DNA from: Rhizobiales bacterium CCH10-E5
Lineage (GTDB): Bacteria > Pseudomonadota > Alphaproteobacteria > Rhizobiales > Beijerinckiaceae
DNA: 52,217 nucleotides
Assembly (NCBI GenBank): GCA_001556125.1
Contig: LSIG01000170.1
Location: 1 to 52,217, forward strand
Reading direction: 5' to 3'
Position numbers and translations under genes: made by a program. Below, piece by piece: positions 43,560 through 52,217 of this stretch (position 1 is its first letter; every line of letters begins with the position of its first letter). The notes beneath the pieces were generated by a model. That model saw nothing but the letters and a program-made list of their open reading frames with translations, was not told the DNA's origin and made no database searches.

Positions 43560-44066
43560 CTATTTGAAGGCGATGCTGTCGATCATGGCCTGCATCGCCT
43601 TGTCGTGCTTCACATGGCCTTCTTCCGAGGCCCAGTAGGTCATCATGATGATCTTGCCGCTGGCGACCTTGGGATTGATGGCGAGATAGCGGACGATCGA
43701 GGGGCCATCGCTGCTCGTCGCCTTGAGTTCGGTGAAGGACCAGGGGCGCCCGTTGATCTCGCGTGTCAGGGTCTCGGTCGAGCCGGTGAACTTGACGCCT
43801 TCGCGGGCGAAATAGGCGTCGTGCTCCTTCTGGAGGGCGTCGAGCTGGTCGGCCGGGACCAGTTCGAACCAGACATAGATCTCTTCGTCGGGCGTCTTGA
43901 TCTGGACACCGCGATCGACCTTGGACTGAGCCCAGCTGTCGGGGATCGTCACCACGGCCACGGGCTCCGCCGCGGTAATGGAAACCGCGCCGGCCATGGC
44001 CGCGCCGATCGCGGCCGGGCCGGCGAGAGCCGTGGCCAGTGCAAGCGCCCAAACGAGTTTCTTCAT
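43560..44066 (-). CDS. Secreted protein of unknown function, PsbP/DcrB-like pattern
   Basis: A 168-residue periplasmic protein: signal peptide MKKLVWALALATALAGPA...AMAG, then a compact alpha/beta domain (VVTIPDSWAQSKVDRGVQIK; YVWFELVPADQLDALQKEHD; RPWSFTELKATSSDG; KIIMMTYWASEEGHVKHDKA). The pattern of an amphipathic start around a Ser-Trp, a central extended sheet and a final helix (MQAMIDSIAFK) recalls the PsbP/Mog1/DcrB fold, but I cannot name a family. It appears to be a lone gene; the 24-residue gene follows 91 bases downstream. Confidence 0.75.
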   Translation of the reverse strand: MKKLVWALALATALAGPAAIGAAMAGAVSITAAEPVAVVTIPDSWAQSKVDRGVQIKTPDEEIYVWFELVPADQLDALQKEHDAYFAREGVKFTGSTETLTREINGRPWSFTELKATSSDGPSIVRYLAINPKVASGKIIMMTYWASEEGHVKHDKAMQAMIDSIAFK

Positions 44067-44169
44067 GGCAAATCCCCCCTGCCTTCCTGCGGTTCATCTC
44101 GCAATCCCCGCGCAGATTGAGCAGATGCGGTCCGAAATCAACGGCGAAGCGGACGCTTGCCGAAAATGG

Positions 44170-44793
44170 TCAGGGCGGGGGATGCGCGCTCGGATGCCAG
44201 AGCGGGCGATAGCCCCGGGACAGGGCGGCGAGCGAGGCCGGCGGCGTCAGCACCGTCACCATCCCTGTCGGCCGGGGTAGCTCGCCCACATAGCCCGCCG
44301 GCGACCAGGGCAGCGCCGCGTCGGCACGCAATGCCAGGCAGCGGTCGCCGTCGGCGATCATCGCGCCGTCCGGCAGGGTCTCGGCCGGCAGCCGATGCAG
44401 GCGTTTCGCCCGGCCTTCGCGGCGCTCGTCGTCCAGAAACCGGTCGATCTCGGGAAAGAGCGGTGTCTCGCGCAGGCCCAGCCCCTGGACCAGCGCAGCC
44501 CGGTAAGCCAGCGCATCCGCGCGGCGACATTCCATGCAGGGCCGATGCCCGGCGGCGAGCGCGGTGACCTCGTCGCAGAAGAACAGCTCGGTGTAGCCGC
44601 GGCTCCAGACCGCGCGGCGGCGGTTCTTGAAGGACAGGACACAGCAGATCCACTGTCGGCTCGCCTGGATGCGGCGCGGCAAGGCGCGAGTCTGCGGATC
44701 ATGGAAACGCCCGCCGCGATTGCCCATGAGCAGGCCGCGGGCAGTCGTCGCGAAGAGAGCTCCGTCAGGCGCGACGCGATTGGGCAGGGGCAT
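44170..44793 (-). CDS. Conserved-looking hypothetical protein with CxxC
   Basis: A 207-residue cytoplasmic protein. Distinctive segments are LLMGNRGGRFHDPQTRALPR, RQWICCVLSFKNRRRAVWSR, YTELFFCDEVTALAAGHRPC and MECRRADALAYRAAL. Cys86 and Cys89 (PCMEC), with Cys50/51 and His83, could bind a metal. I recall the same arrangement in unnamed proteins of this order, but know no assigned function. The start at 44793 gives MPLPNRVAPDGALFATT; the long frame upstream to 45183 is shadow sequence. It is divergent from DUF3422 with 166 bases between. Confidence 0.75.
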   Translation of the reverse strand: MPLPNRVAPDGALFATTARGLLMGNRGGRFHDPQTRALPRRIQASRQWICCVLSFKNRRRAVWSRGYTELFFCDEVTALAAGHRPCMECRRADALAYRAALVQGLGLRETPLFPEIDRFLDDERREGRAKRLHRLPAETLPDGAMIADGDRCLALRADAALPWSPAGYVGELPRPTGMVTVLTPPASLAALSRGYRPLWHPSAHPPP

Positions 44794-44959
44794 GCGGGCG
44801 CTCCGGATGCGGGACCCTATCCTAGGGACCCTCCAGCCCGATCGCGACAGCAGGCTGCGTGGACCGGGCTGCGGCGGCGCGTGGGGTTGGCAAGCGCCCC
44901 CGCGATGACGCAAGCTTCCGATGGGAGAGGGACACAGGCCCGCTCCGGAGGGGTGGGGC

Positions 44960-46255
44960 ATGGCGGCCAGCAGTTTCGATGATCCGGCGTCGCTCGTTCC
45001 GCATCCGGAGCGCGGTGCCATCCTCGCGGAGGTCCATGCCCGGCCCTTCGCGCCGCTGGAGACGCCGCGGCGGCTTTTGCACTTCGCCTTCATGACCGAC
45101 TCCCGCCAGGCGGCGGCCGACCGCGTGGCACTCTCCCGCTTCTGCGCCGAGCGCGGTGTGCCGGGGCCGCTCGACGACGCCAAGCATCACCGCGTCCGCT
45201 TCGGCGAAACCAGCCTGCGCTGGGAGCAGCACAGCGAGTTCACGACCTATAGCTGGGAGTTGCCGGGCACGGAGGCGACGCCTTTCCTGCCACCGACCGG
45301 CGCTCTGCCGCATGGCATGCGCGGCCTGCCGCAGCCGGGGCCGCATCTGGTCGCGGCGGATCTGCATCTGATGCCGGTCGCCGCCGAGCCCGATCTCGGG
45401 GCGCTGTTCGACCCCGCCAGCCTCGCGGCCTCGCTGGTCGACAATGGCGGGGCGATCGCGGCGACGGATTTCCGGGCGGGCGCGGACGGCTTCGTGCGCA
45501 TCCTGGTGCTCGACCGCGAACTGACCCCGGCGCGGGCCGGGGCGCTGGCGCAGCGCCTGCTCGAGATCGAGACCTACCGGACGCTCGCTTTGCTCGGCAT
45601 GCCGGAATCGCAGCGCATCGGCCCCTCCGTGCGCCGCGCCGAGGAGACGCTGGTGCGCATCGCGGGCACGATGACGCAGACGGACGGGCTCGCCGCCGAC
45701 CATGCGCTGCTCGACGAGATGACGGCGCTCGCTTCGCGGCTGGAGGCGGAAGCCGCCTCCTCAAACTACCGCTTCGGGGCGAGCCGCGCCTATGACAACA
45801 TCGTCCAGCAGCGGCTCGTCGCCATCGGCGAGCAGGGGCATGACGGCTGGCCGACGATCTCCGCCTTCCTGGCAAGGCGCATGGCGCCGGCGATGCGCAC
45901 CTGCCAGATGCTGCAGGAGCGCCAGGCCGATCTCGCGACCAAGCTGGCACGCGCCGCCAATTTGCTGCGCACGCGCGTCGACGTCGCGCTCGAGCAGCAG
46001 AACCGCGACCTGCTGGCGGCGATGAACGAGCGCACGCGCCTGCAGTTGCGACTGCAGCAGACGGTCGAGGGGCTCTCGGTCGCGGCGATCGCCTATTACA
46101 TCGTCAGCCTGTTCGGCTATCTCGCCAAGGGCGCGAAGGATTCGGGCTGGCTCAAGATTGAGCCCGGCCTCGCGACGGCGCTGTTCGTGCCGGTCGCGCT
46201 GCTCGGAGTCTGGGCGGCGGTGCGGCGCATCCGCCGCGGCCATGGCGAGGGCTGA
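44960..46255 (+). CDS. DUF3422 family membrane protein
   Basis: A 431-residue protein of the DUF3422 family. Typical stretches are HPERGAILAEVHARPFAPLE, RRLLHFAFMTD, SLRWEQHSEFTTYSWE, ASSNYRFGASRAYDNIVQQR and LARRMAPAMRTCQMLQERQA. Two C-terminal membrane helices (VEGLSVAAIAYYIVSLFGYL; ATALFVPVALLGVWAAV) anchor a large cytoplasmic region with a long helix. The start at 44960 has GGAGGGG about 6 bases upstream. It is convergent with cynS, separated by 18 bases. Function unknown. Confidence 0.9.
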   Translation: MAASSFDDPASLVPHPERGAILAEVHARPFAPLETPRRLLHFAFMTDSRQAAADRVALSRFCAERGVPGPLDDAKHHRVRFGETSLRWEQHSEFTTYSWELPGTEATPFLPPTGALPHGMRGLPQPGPHLVAADLHLMPVAAEPDLGALFDPASLAASLVDNGGAIAATDFRAGADGFVRILVLDRELTPARAGALAQRLLEIETYRTLALLGMPESQRIGPSVRRAEETLVRIAGTMTQTDGLAADHALLDEMTALASRLEAEAASSNYRFGASRAYDNIVQQRLVAIGEQGHDGWPTISAFLARRMAPAMRTCQMLQERQADLATKLARAANLLRTRVDVALEQQNRDLLAAMNERTRLQLRLQQTVEGLSVAAIAYYIVSLFGYLAKGAKDSGWLKIEPGLATALFVPVALLGVWAAVRRIRRGHGEG

Positions 46256-46273
46256 GCGCCCCCGCCGCGGGGC

Positions 46274-46762
46274 TCAGGCTTCCTTGAAGCCATAATCGGG
46301 GATGCCCTGCTCGTTGCCGTAATATTTGTAGGGCAGGAACTTGCCGGACATGCCGATCTTGACGCGGTCGCCCTTCGGGTTTGGCTCGCGCTCGAACTCG
46401 ATGTTGAAGTCGATCGCCGACATGATGCCGTCGCCGAACTCCTCCTCGATCAGCGCCTTCCAGGCCGGGCCGTTGACCATCACCATCTCGTAGAAGCGGT
46501 AGATCAGCGGATCGGTCGGCGGCATCGGCGTGCCGGTGCCGCGATAGGGCACCTCGTTGAGCATACGCTTCTCGTTCTCGGTCAGGCCGAAGAGGGCGGC
46601 GGCCTTTTCGGCGAGCGGCTTGACCAGCTTCATCTGGCCGAGCAGGGCGCCGACGATCAGCACCTCGGACATGCCACCGATTTCCTCGGTGATGTATTTC
46701 CAGCTCCAGCCCTTCTCGCGCTTGATGTCGAGGATCTTCTCGGTGAGCTCTTCGCGCTTCAT
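46274..46762 (-). CDS. cynS: Cyanate hydratase (cyanase)
   Basis: Decomposes cyanate with bicarbonate to ammonia and CO2, providing nitrogen and detoxification. The catalytic triad is intact: Arg89 and Glu92 (IYRFYEMV) and Ser115 (FGDGIMSAIDF), equivalent to E. coli Arg96, Glu99 and Ser122. The N-terminal helix-turn-helix-like domain (LTEKILDIKREKGWSWKYIT) and C-terminal YYGNEQGIPDYGFKEA are canonical; the length is 162. AAGGAG lies upstream of its ATG. It is the last gene of the uptake operon, 44 bases after the ATPase. No adjacent carbonic anhydrase gene is present, unlike in E. coli. Confidence 0.97.
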   Translation of the reverse strand: MKREELTEKILDIKREKGWSWKYITEEIGGMSEVLIVGALLGQMKLVKPLAEKAAALFGLTENEKRMLNEVPYRGTGTPMPPTDPLIYRFYEMVMVNGPAWKALIEEEFGDGIMSAIDFNIEFEREPNPKGDRVKIGMSGKFLPYKYYGNEQGIPDYGFKEA

Positions 46763-46806
46763 GGGGGCGGTCTCCTTGGCGTGTCGGTTTCTCGAGGTGG
46801 TGGTCG

Positions 46807-47691
46807 TCAGGCCGCCTTGCGGCCGGCATCGGGGCCGGGCCCGTCGGCGCCGGGTCGCACGACAGGGGGGTGGCGGCGGTTGTAGCCTTCGGGGATGGCG
46901 TCCCTGAAGCTCTTCGAGCGCACCACGAGGAAGTCGATCAGGTGGTTGCGGATGGCGTAGTAGTCGCGGTGGTGGTGGACTTCGGTGCGGATGCGGTCGC
47001 GCGGCAGCGGGTTCTCGACGATCTCGGCGATCATCGCCTGGGGCCCGTTGGTCATCAGCACGATGCGGTCGGCGAGATAGATCGCTTCGTCGACGTCATG
47101 GGTGATCATGAAGGCGGTCTGGCCGGTCTCCAGACAGATGCGGCGGACCTCGTCCTGCAGCGTGCCGCGGGTGAGCGCGTCGAGCGCCGAGAAGGGCTCG
47201 TCCATCAGCATCATCTTGGGCTCGATCGAGAGCGCGCGGGCGATGCCGACGCGCTGCTTCATGCCGCCGGAGAGTTCGGAGGGCTTCTTCAGCTCCGAGC
47301 CCTTGAGGCCGACCTTTTCGATGAAGGCCATGGCGTGGGCGGTGACCTTCGCCTTCGGCCAGTCGCGGTGTTTTGCAGCGACCGCGTAGGCGACATTGCC
47401 GAGCACGCTGCGCCAGGGCAGCAGCGAATGGCCCTGGAAGATCACGGCGCGGTCGAGCGAGGGGCCCTCGATGGCCCGGCCGTCGACGATGGCCGCACCG
47501 TCATCGGGCGCGTCGAGCCCGTTGAGGATGTTGAGAACGGTCGTCTTACCGCAGCCGGAATGGCCAATGACGCAGACGAACTCGCCCTTCCTCATCGAGA
47601 ACCAGAGGTCCTCGAAGACGGTGGTGGTTCCGCCGCCGGCTTTCGGATAGCGGCGGGCGATGCCTTCGATCGAGATGTAACGGTCGCTCAT
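46807..47691 (-). CDS. Nitrate/cyanate-type ABC transporter ATPase
   Basis: A 294-residue ATPase of the NrtD/TauB/SsuB class. Walker A is VIGHSGCGKTTVLNILNGLD, the Q-loop VIFQGHSLLPWRSVLGNVAY, the signature ELSGGMKQRVGIARALSIEP, Walker B MMLMDEPFSALDALTRG and the H-loop MITHDVDEAIYLADRI. It starts 4 bases after the permease stop with GAGG upstream. With cynS directly downstream, the transporter most likely imports cyanate; nitrate or another small anion is an alternative because the family covers both. Confidence 0.92.
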   Translation of the reverse strand: MSDRYISIEGIARRYPKAGGGTTTVFEDLWFSMRKGEFVCVIGHSGCGKTTVLNILNGLDAPDDGAAIVDGRAIEGPSLDRAVIFQGHSLLPWRSVLGNVAYAVAAKHRDWPKAKVTAHAMAFIEKVGLKGSELKKPSELSGGMKQRVGIARALSIEPKMMLMDEPFSALDALTRGTLQDEVRRICLETGQTAFMITHDVDEAIYLADRIVLMTNGPQAMIAEIVENPLPRDRIRTEVHHHRDYYAIRNHLIDFLVVRSKSFRDAIPEGYNRRHPPVVRPGADGPGPDAGRKAA

Positions 47692-47695
47692 CGCC

Positions 47696-48541
47696 TCAAT
47701 CCGGATAGGTCACGGCGCGCTGCAGGCGGGCGAGCGTCTGGTCCAGGATCATGCCCATCACGCCGATGACGGTGATGGCGACGATGACATTGGTGATCGA
47801 GAGGTTGTTCCACTCGTTCCAGACGAAGTAGCCGATGCCGGTGCCGCCCACGAGCATCTCGGCGGCGACGATGACGAGCCAGGCGATGCCGATCGAGATG
47901 CGCATGCCGGTCAGGATCGTCGGCGCGGCCGCCGGCAGGATGATGGTGAAGGCGCGCCGGACGGGCCCGACCTCGAGCGTGCGGGCGACGTTGAGCCAGT
48001 CCTTGCGCACGGCGGAGACGCCGAAGGCCGTGTTCAGCAGCATCGGCCAGACCGAGCAGATGAAGATCACGAAGATCGCGGAGACGCTGGAGTCCTTGAT
48101 CGTGTAGAGCGCGAGCGGCATCCAGGCGAGCGGGGAGATGGGTTTCAGAACCTGGATGAACGGGTCGAGCGCCTTCGAGATCAGCGGCGACATGCCGATC
48201 AGGAAGCCGAGCGGGACCGCGAGCAGTACCGCCAGCGCATAGCCGAGCAGGACGCGGCCGAGCGAATGGGCGAGCTGGATGCCGAGCCCCTTGTCGTTGG
48301 GACCCTTGTCGTAGAACGGGTCGCGCAGATGCCCCCAGATCGTCGCGGCGACGTCGAGCGGGCCGGGCATGGCCGATTTGCCCTGTGTGACCTCAAGGCC
48401 CATCAGCTTGGCGTATTCGGGGTCGACATTGGCGGCCGGCCCCGCCCCGCCGGACTGGGTGCCGACATGCCAGGCGGTGAGGAAGACGACGAGAATCGCC
48501 AGCGAGAGCACCAGCGCGCGCAGGTTGAGGGGGAGGGTCAT
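47696..48541 (-). CDS. Nitrate/cyanate-type ABC transporter permease
   Basis: A 281-residue inner-membrane protein with six hydrophobic segments, of the NrtB/SsuC class. The coupling-helix region EVGPVRRAFTIILPAAAPTI and the family motif IAWLVIVAAEMLVGGTGIGY are present. A periplasmic loop near residues 30-60 (GPAANVDPEYAKLMGLEVTQ) resembles that of nitrate permeases. The start is the ATG at 48541 with GGAG 7 bases upstream. A long REP-like hairpin fills the gap to the binding-protein gene upstream. Confidence 0.92.
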   Translation of the reverse strand: MTLPLNLRALVLSLAILVVFLTAWHVGTQSGGAGPAANVDPEYAKLMGLEVTQGKSAMPGPLDVAATIWGHLRDPFYDKGPNDKGLGIQLAHSLGRVLLGYALAVLLAVPLGFLIGMSPLISKALDPFIQVLKPISPLAWMPLALYTIKDSSVSAIFVIFICSVWPMLLNTAFGVSAVRKDWLNVARTLEVGPVRRAFTIILPAAAPTILTGMRISIGIAWLVIVAAEMLVGGTGIGYFVWNEWNNLSITNVIVAITVIGVMGMILDQTLARLQRAVTYPD

Positions 48542-48553
48542 GTCAGGACTCCG

Positions 48554-48638
48554 CCGTCATTGCGAGGAGGCGCAGCCGACGAAGCAATCCAGCGTCGGCG
48601 CGAGGCGCTGGATTGCTTCGCTTCGCTCGCAATGACGG
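48554..48638. repeat. REP-like long palindrome inside the cyanate operon
   Basis: An 85-base cruciform. The outer arms are CCGTCATTGCGAG (48554-48566) and CTCGCAATGACGG (48626-48638). The inner arms are GAAGCAATCCAGCG (48581-48594) and CGCTGGATTGCTTC (48606-48619). All arms pair perfectly. It is a different family from the elements at 6771 and 30705. It fills most of the gap between the binding-protein stop (48666) and the permease start (48541). Confidence 0.88.
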
Positions 48639-48665
48639 TTGGCGTTTCGCGCGACACAGAACGCC

Positions 48666-50039
48666 TCACGTCCGCTTGATCGCGAAGCTCTTGATGTAGT
48701 CCTCCGGCTTGGTCGCATCGAAGGTCTTGCCCATCACGACGATGGTCTTCGAGCCGGTCGGCGGCGTCAGCCCGACCTCGGCCATCAGCTTGGCGGTGTC
48801 GGTCTGGAGGAAGACCTCCTTCGCCACCCTGGCATAGTCGACATCGCCCTTGATCTGGCCCCAGCGCTTCATCTGGGTGAGGATCCAGACCGCGAAGCCC
48901 TCCCAGGGGAAGGGGTCGAAATCGATGCGCTTGGGGTCGCGCCTGACATTGCCGAGCCCGTCGGCATAGGTCCCGGTCAGCACCTGCTCGACCACCGTCA
49001 CCGGCTGGTTGAGATAGTTTGCCGGCGCGATCGCCTCGGCGATTGCTTTCCGGTTCTCGGCCTTGGAGGCGAAGGCGGTGGCGTCGATGATCGCCTTCAG
49101 CAGCGCGGCATAGGTGTTGGGGGTCTGCGTCACGAACTCCCTGGAGGCCGCGAAGGCGCAGCAGGGATGCCCGTCCCAGATCTCCTTGGAGAGCATGTGG
49201 ATGAATCCGACGCCGTCGAAGACCGCGCGCTGGTTGACCGGATCGGGCGCGAGGAAGCCGTCGATGTTGTCGGCGCGCAGGTTGGCGACCATCTCCGGCG
49301 GCGGCACGGCGCGGATCTGGACGTCCGTGTCGGGATCGATGCCGTTCTCGGCGAGATAGTAGCGCAGCAGGTAGTTGTGCATCGAATAGTCGAAGGGCAC
49401 GGCGAATTTGAAGCCCTTCCAGGACCTCGGATCGCGCTTGTCCTTGTGCTTCATCGCGAGCGTGATGGCCTGGCCGTTGATGTTCTCGACCGCGGGCATC
49501 GTGTAGGGAATCGGGTTCGAGCCCGCGCCCATCGAGATCGCCAGCGGCATCGGCGAGAGCATGTGAGCGGCGTCGTATTCCTTGTTGATCGTCTTGTCGC
49601 GGATGACGGCCCAGCCGGCGGTCTTGATCACTTCGACGTTCAGGCCGTGCTTGGCGTAGAAGCCCATCGGCGAGGCCATGATGATCGGCGTCGCGCAGGT
49701 GATCGGGATGAAGCCGACCTTGAGGTCCTTCTTCTCGGGTACAGCCTGGGCGAAGGCCTCGGTGGCGGCCGCCAGCGGGAAGAGGCTCGAGATCGCCGCC
49801 AGGGCGGTCGAGGCGCCGACCTGCTTCAGGAAGAAGCGGCGCTGCGCATCCTGTGGAAACAGCGCCCGCATCACGGCGTTCTCGACGACGCGCTGATAGC
49901 GTCCGTCCTCTGTCGCGGATACTTCGACGGCCTCGGCCCGAATCGCCCGCTCATGCGCGGACTGGCTCTCGTGCCGGCCGCAATCACAGCCGCGGCGGAT
50001 GCGGCGGTCGGCGTCGAACGGGTTCTTGAACAAGGCCAT
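48666..50039 (-). CDS. NrtA/CynA-type ABC substrate-binding protein with N-terminal extension
   Basis: A 457-residue binding protein of the NrtA/CmpA class. The export signal is twin-arginine-like and internal: RRFFLK at 67-72, then VGASTALAAISSLFPLAAA, with cleavage near AFA|QA (97/98). Before it lies a 66-residue extension with GCDCGRHESQSAHE (17-30). The mature domain shows DLKVGFIPITCATPIIMASP, AGWAVIRDKTINKEYDAAHM, NINGQAITLAMKHKD and EIWDGHPCCAFAASREFV. The ATG at 50039 has GGAGG 8 bases upstream, so the extension is translated; similar extensions occur in Bradyrhizobium relatives. First gene of the cyanate operon, behind a sigma-54 promoter. Confidence 0.9.
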   Translation of the reverse strand: MALFKNPFDADRRIRRGCDCGRHESQSAHERAIRAEAVEVSATEDGRYQRVVENAVMRALFPQDAQRRFFLKQVGASTALAAISSLFPLAAATEAFAQAVPEKKDLKVGFIPITCATPIIMASPMGFYAKHGLNVEVIKTAGWAVIRDKTINKEYDAAHMLSPMPLAISMGAGSNPIPYTMPAVENINGQAITLAMKHKDKRDPRSWKGFKFAVPFDYSMHNYLLRYYLAENGIDPDTDVQIRAVPPPEMVANLRADNIDGFLAPDPVNQRAVFDGVGFIHMLSKEIWDGHPCCAFAASREFVTQTPNTYAALLKAIIDATAFASKAENRKAIAEAIAPANYLNQPVTVVEQVLTGTYADGLGNVRRDPKRIDFDPFPWEGFAVWILTQMKRWGQIKGDVDYARVAKEVFLQTDTAKLMAEVGLTPPTGSKTIVVMGKTFDATKPEDYIKSFAIKRT

Positions 50040-50090
50040 GCGCGTGTCCTCCGGCTGATCGAATGGGCGGATGGTCGGTGAAAAGGCGTT

Positions 50091-50106
50091 AGCAAGGGGC
50101 GGGCCA
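50091..50106 (-). promoter_or_regulatory. Sigma-54 (-24/-12) promoter of the cyanate operon
   Basis: Read on the minus strand, TGGCCCGCCCCTTGCT matches TGGCACG-N4-TTGCW with one mismatch and has the obligatory GG-N10-GC spacing. Transcription would start near 50080, giving a leader of about 40 bases before the binding-protein ATG at 50039. Confidence 0.75.
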
Positions 50107-50160
50107 ACGACCGTGTTTCGGCGAGCCTCGAAAAATCAGCGACTTACGCGGTTTTGAGAT

Positions 50161-50176
50161 TGACGAAATTTCGTCA
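50161..50176. promoter_or_regulatory. Perfect 16-bp palindrome, candidate enhancer/operator site 1
   Basis: TGACGAAATTTCGTCA is fully self-complementary. Its centre is about 88 bases upstream of the predicted sigma-54 start, the usual distance for an activator enhancer. It also lies over a possible -35 (TTGACG, 50160-50165) of the divergent regulator gene. Confidence 0.65.
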
Positions 50177-50199
50177 TTCATGAAAGATCGTGATCGGAT

Positions 50200-50215
50200 C
50201 GACGATATTTCGTGA
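50200..50215. promoter_or_regulatory. Imperfect copy of the palindrome, candidate site 2
   Basis: CGACGATATTTCGTGA matches site 1 at 13 of 16 positions and keeps the ACGA/TCGT arms. The centres are 39 bases apart. It abuts the AAAGGA ribosome-binding site of the regulator gene (50215-50220), which suggests autoregulation. Confidence 0.5.
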
Positions 50216-50228
50216 AAGGACGTTGCGC

Positions 50229-52148
<1,920 letters not shown>

Positions 52149-52217
52149 CCGGCGTCTTTCTGAGAGCCCGTCCCGAAAGGGTTGAGCGACTGGGGCACTC
52201 GTGATTCCAAGGGGTTG

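Noticed and set aside
46256..46273. Terminator between DUF3422 and cynS
   Set aside because: A short GC-rich inverted repeat without a U-tract; pairing is ambiguous.
48639..50081. A 480-codon open frame on the plus strand
   Set aside because: Antisense to the substrate-binding protein; it has no plausible start signal and covers the sigma-54 promoter leader.
52149..52217. A further gene at the right edge
   Set aside because: Only 69 bases remain after the activator stop, with no start signal or recognisable element.

Overview
The window is GC-rich chromosomal DNA that reads as an alphaproteobacterium of the order Hyphomicrobiales (Rhizobiales), most like Bosea or a relative. This rests on gene content: an NdvA/ChvA cyclic-glucan exporter, aroK-aroB divergent from xerD, a TorF-type porin, DUF3422, DUF882, an NrtA-like binding protein of the Bradyrhizobium/Bosea type, and CtrA-like boxes. 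No transposase, phage or CRISPR array is seen. No gene-free stretch exceeds about 250 bases.

Layout. Positions 1-8600 hold envelope and housekeeping genes: a TorF porin with a probable 2-base frameshift at its 3' end, a YafK-like L,D-transpeptidase, accA, a methyltransferase divergent from a gloB/DUF985/GNAT operon, an amidohydrolase and a DUF2938 membrane protein. At 8828-9970 is a ROK-family protein whose motifs are in circularly permuted order, the most unusual single gene here. Positions 10223-16591 form an envelope and ion group: a DUF3772 MscS channel, a CAP-domain lipoprotein, ndvA and a ChaA-like antiporter. A lipoprotein orphan of less GC-rich composition follows. Next come aroB/aroK, xerD, HutD, carbonic anhydrase, DUF167, YggT and a tRNA-Ala(CGC). 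Positions 23194-28644 hold a DUF882 peptidase, a second L,D-transpeptidase and an orphan NtrC-type response regulator; TTAA-N7-TTAA-like CtrA boxes lie upstream of the first and third.

Positions 28850-44793 hold an M3 oligopeptidase, a beta-barrel protein, kdsD, a cysteine-dioxygenase-like gene divergent from an Lrp/AsnC regulator, ompW with a perfect FNR/FixK box, prfC, a chemotaxis receptor, and an amino-acid permease overlapping an apparently exported SAM methyltransferase. An ABC-2 exporter, a 24-residue membrane peptide too short for normal gene calling, and two conserved hypotheticals follow.

Positions 44960-52148 end with DUF3422 and a cyanate locus on the minus strand: binding protein, REP-like hairpin, permease, ATPase and cyanase. 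It is divergent from a PAS-PAS-AAA+-Fis sigma-54 activator. The shared intergenic region carries a near-consensus -24/-12 promoter and two related palindromes, so the whole regulatory circuit can be read from the sequence: sensor-activator, enhancer sites, sigma-54 promoter, uptake system and enzyme.
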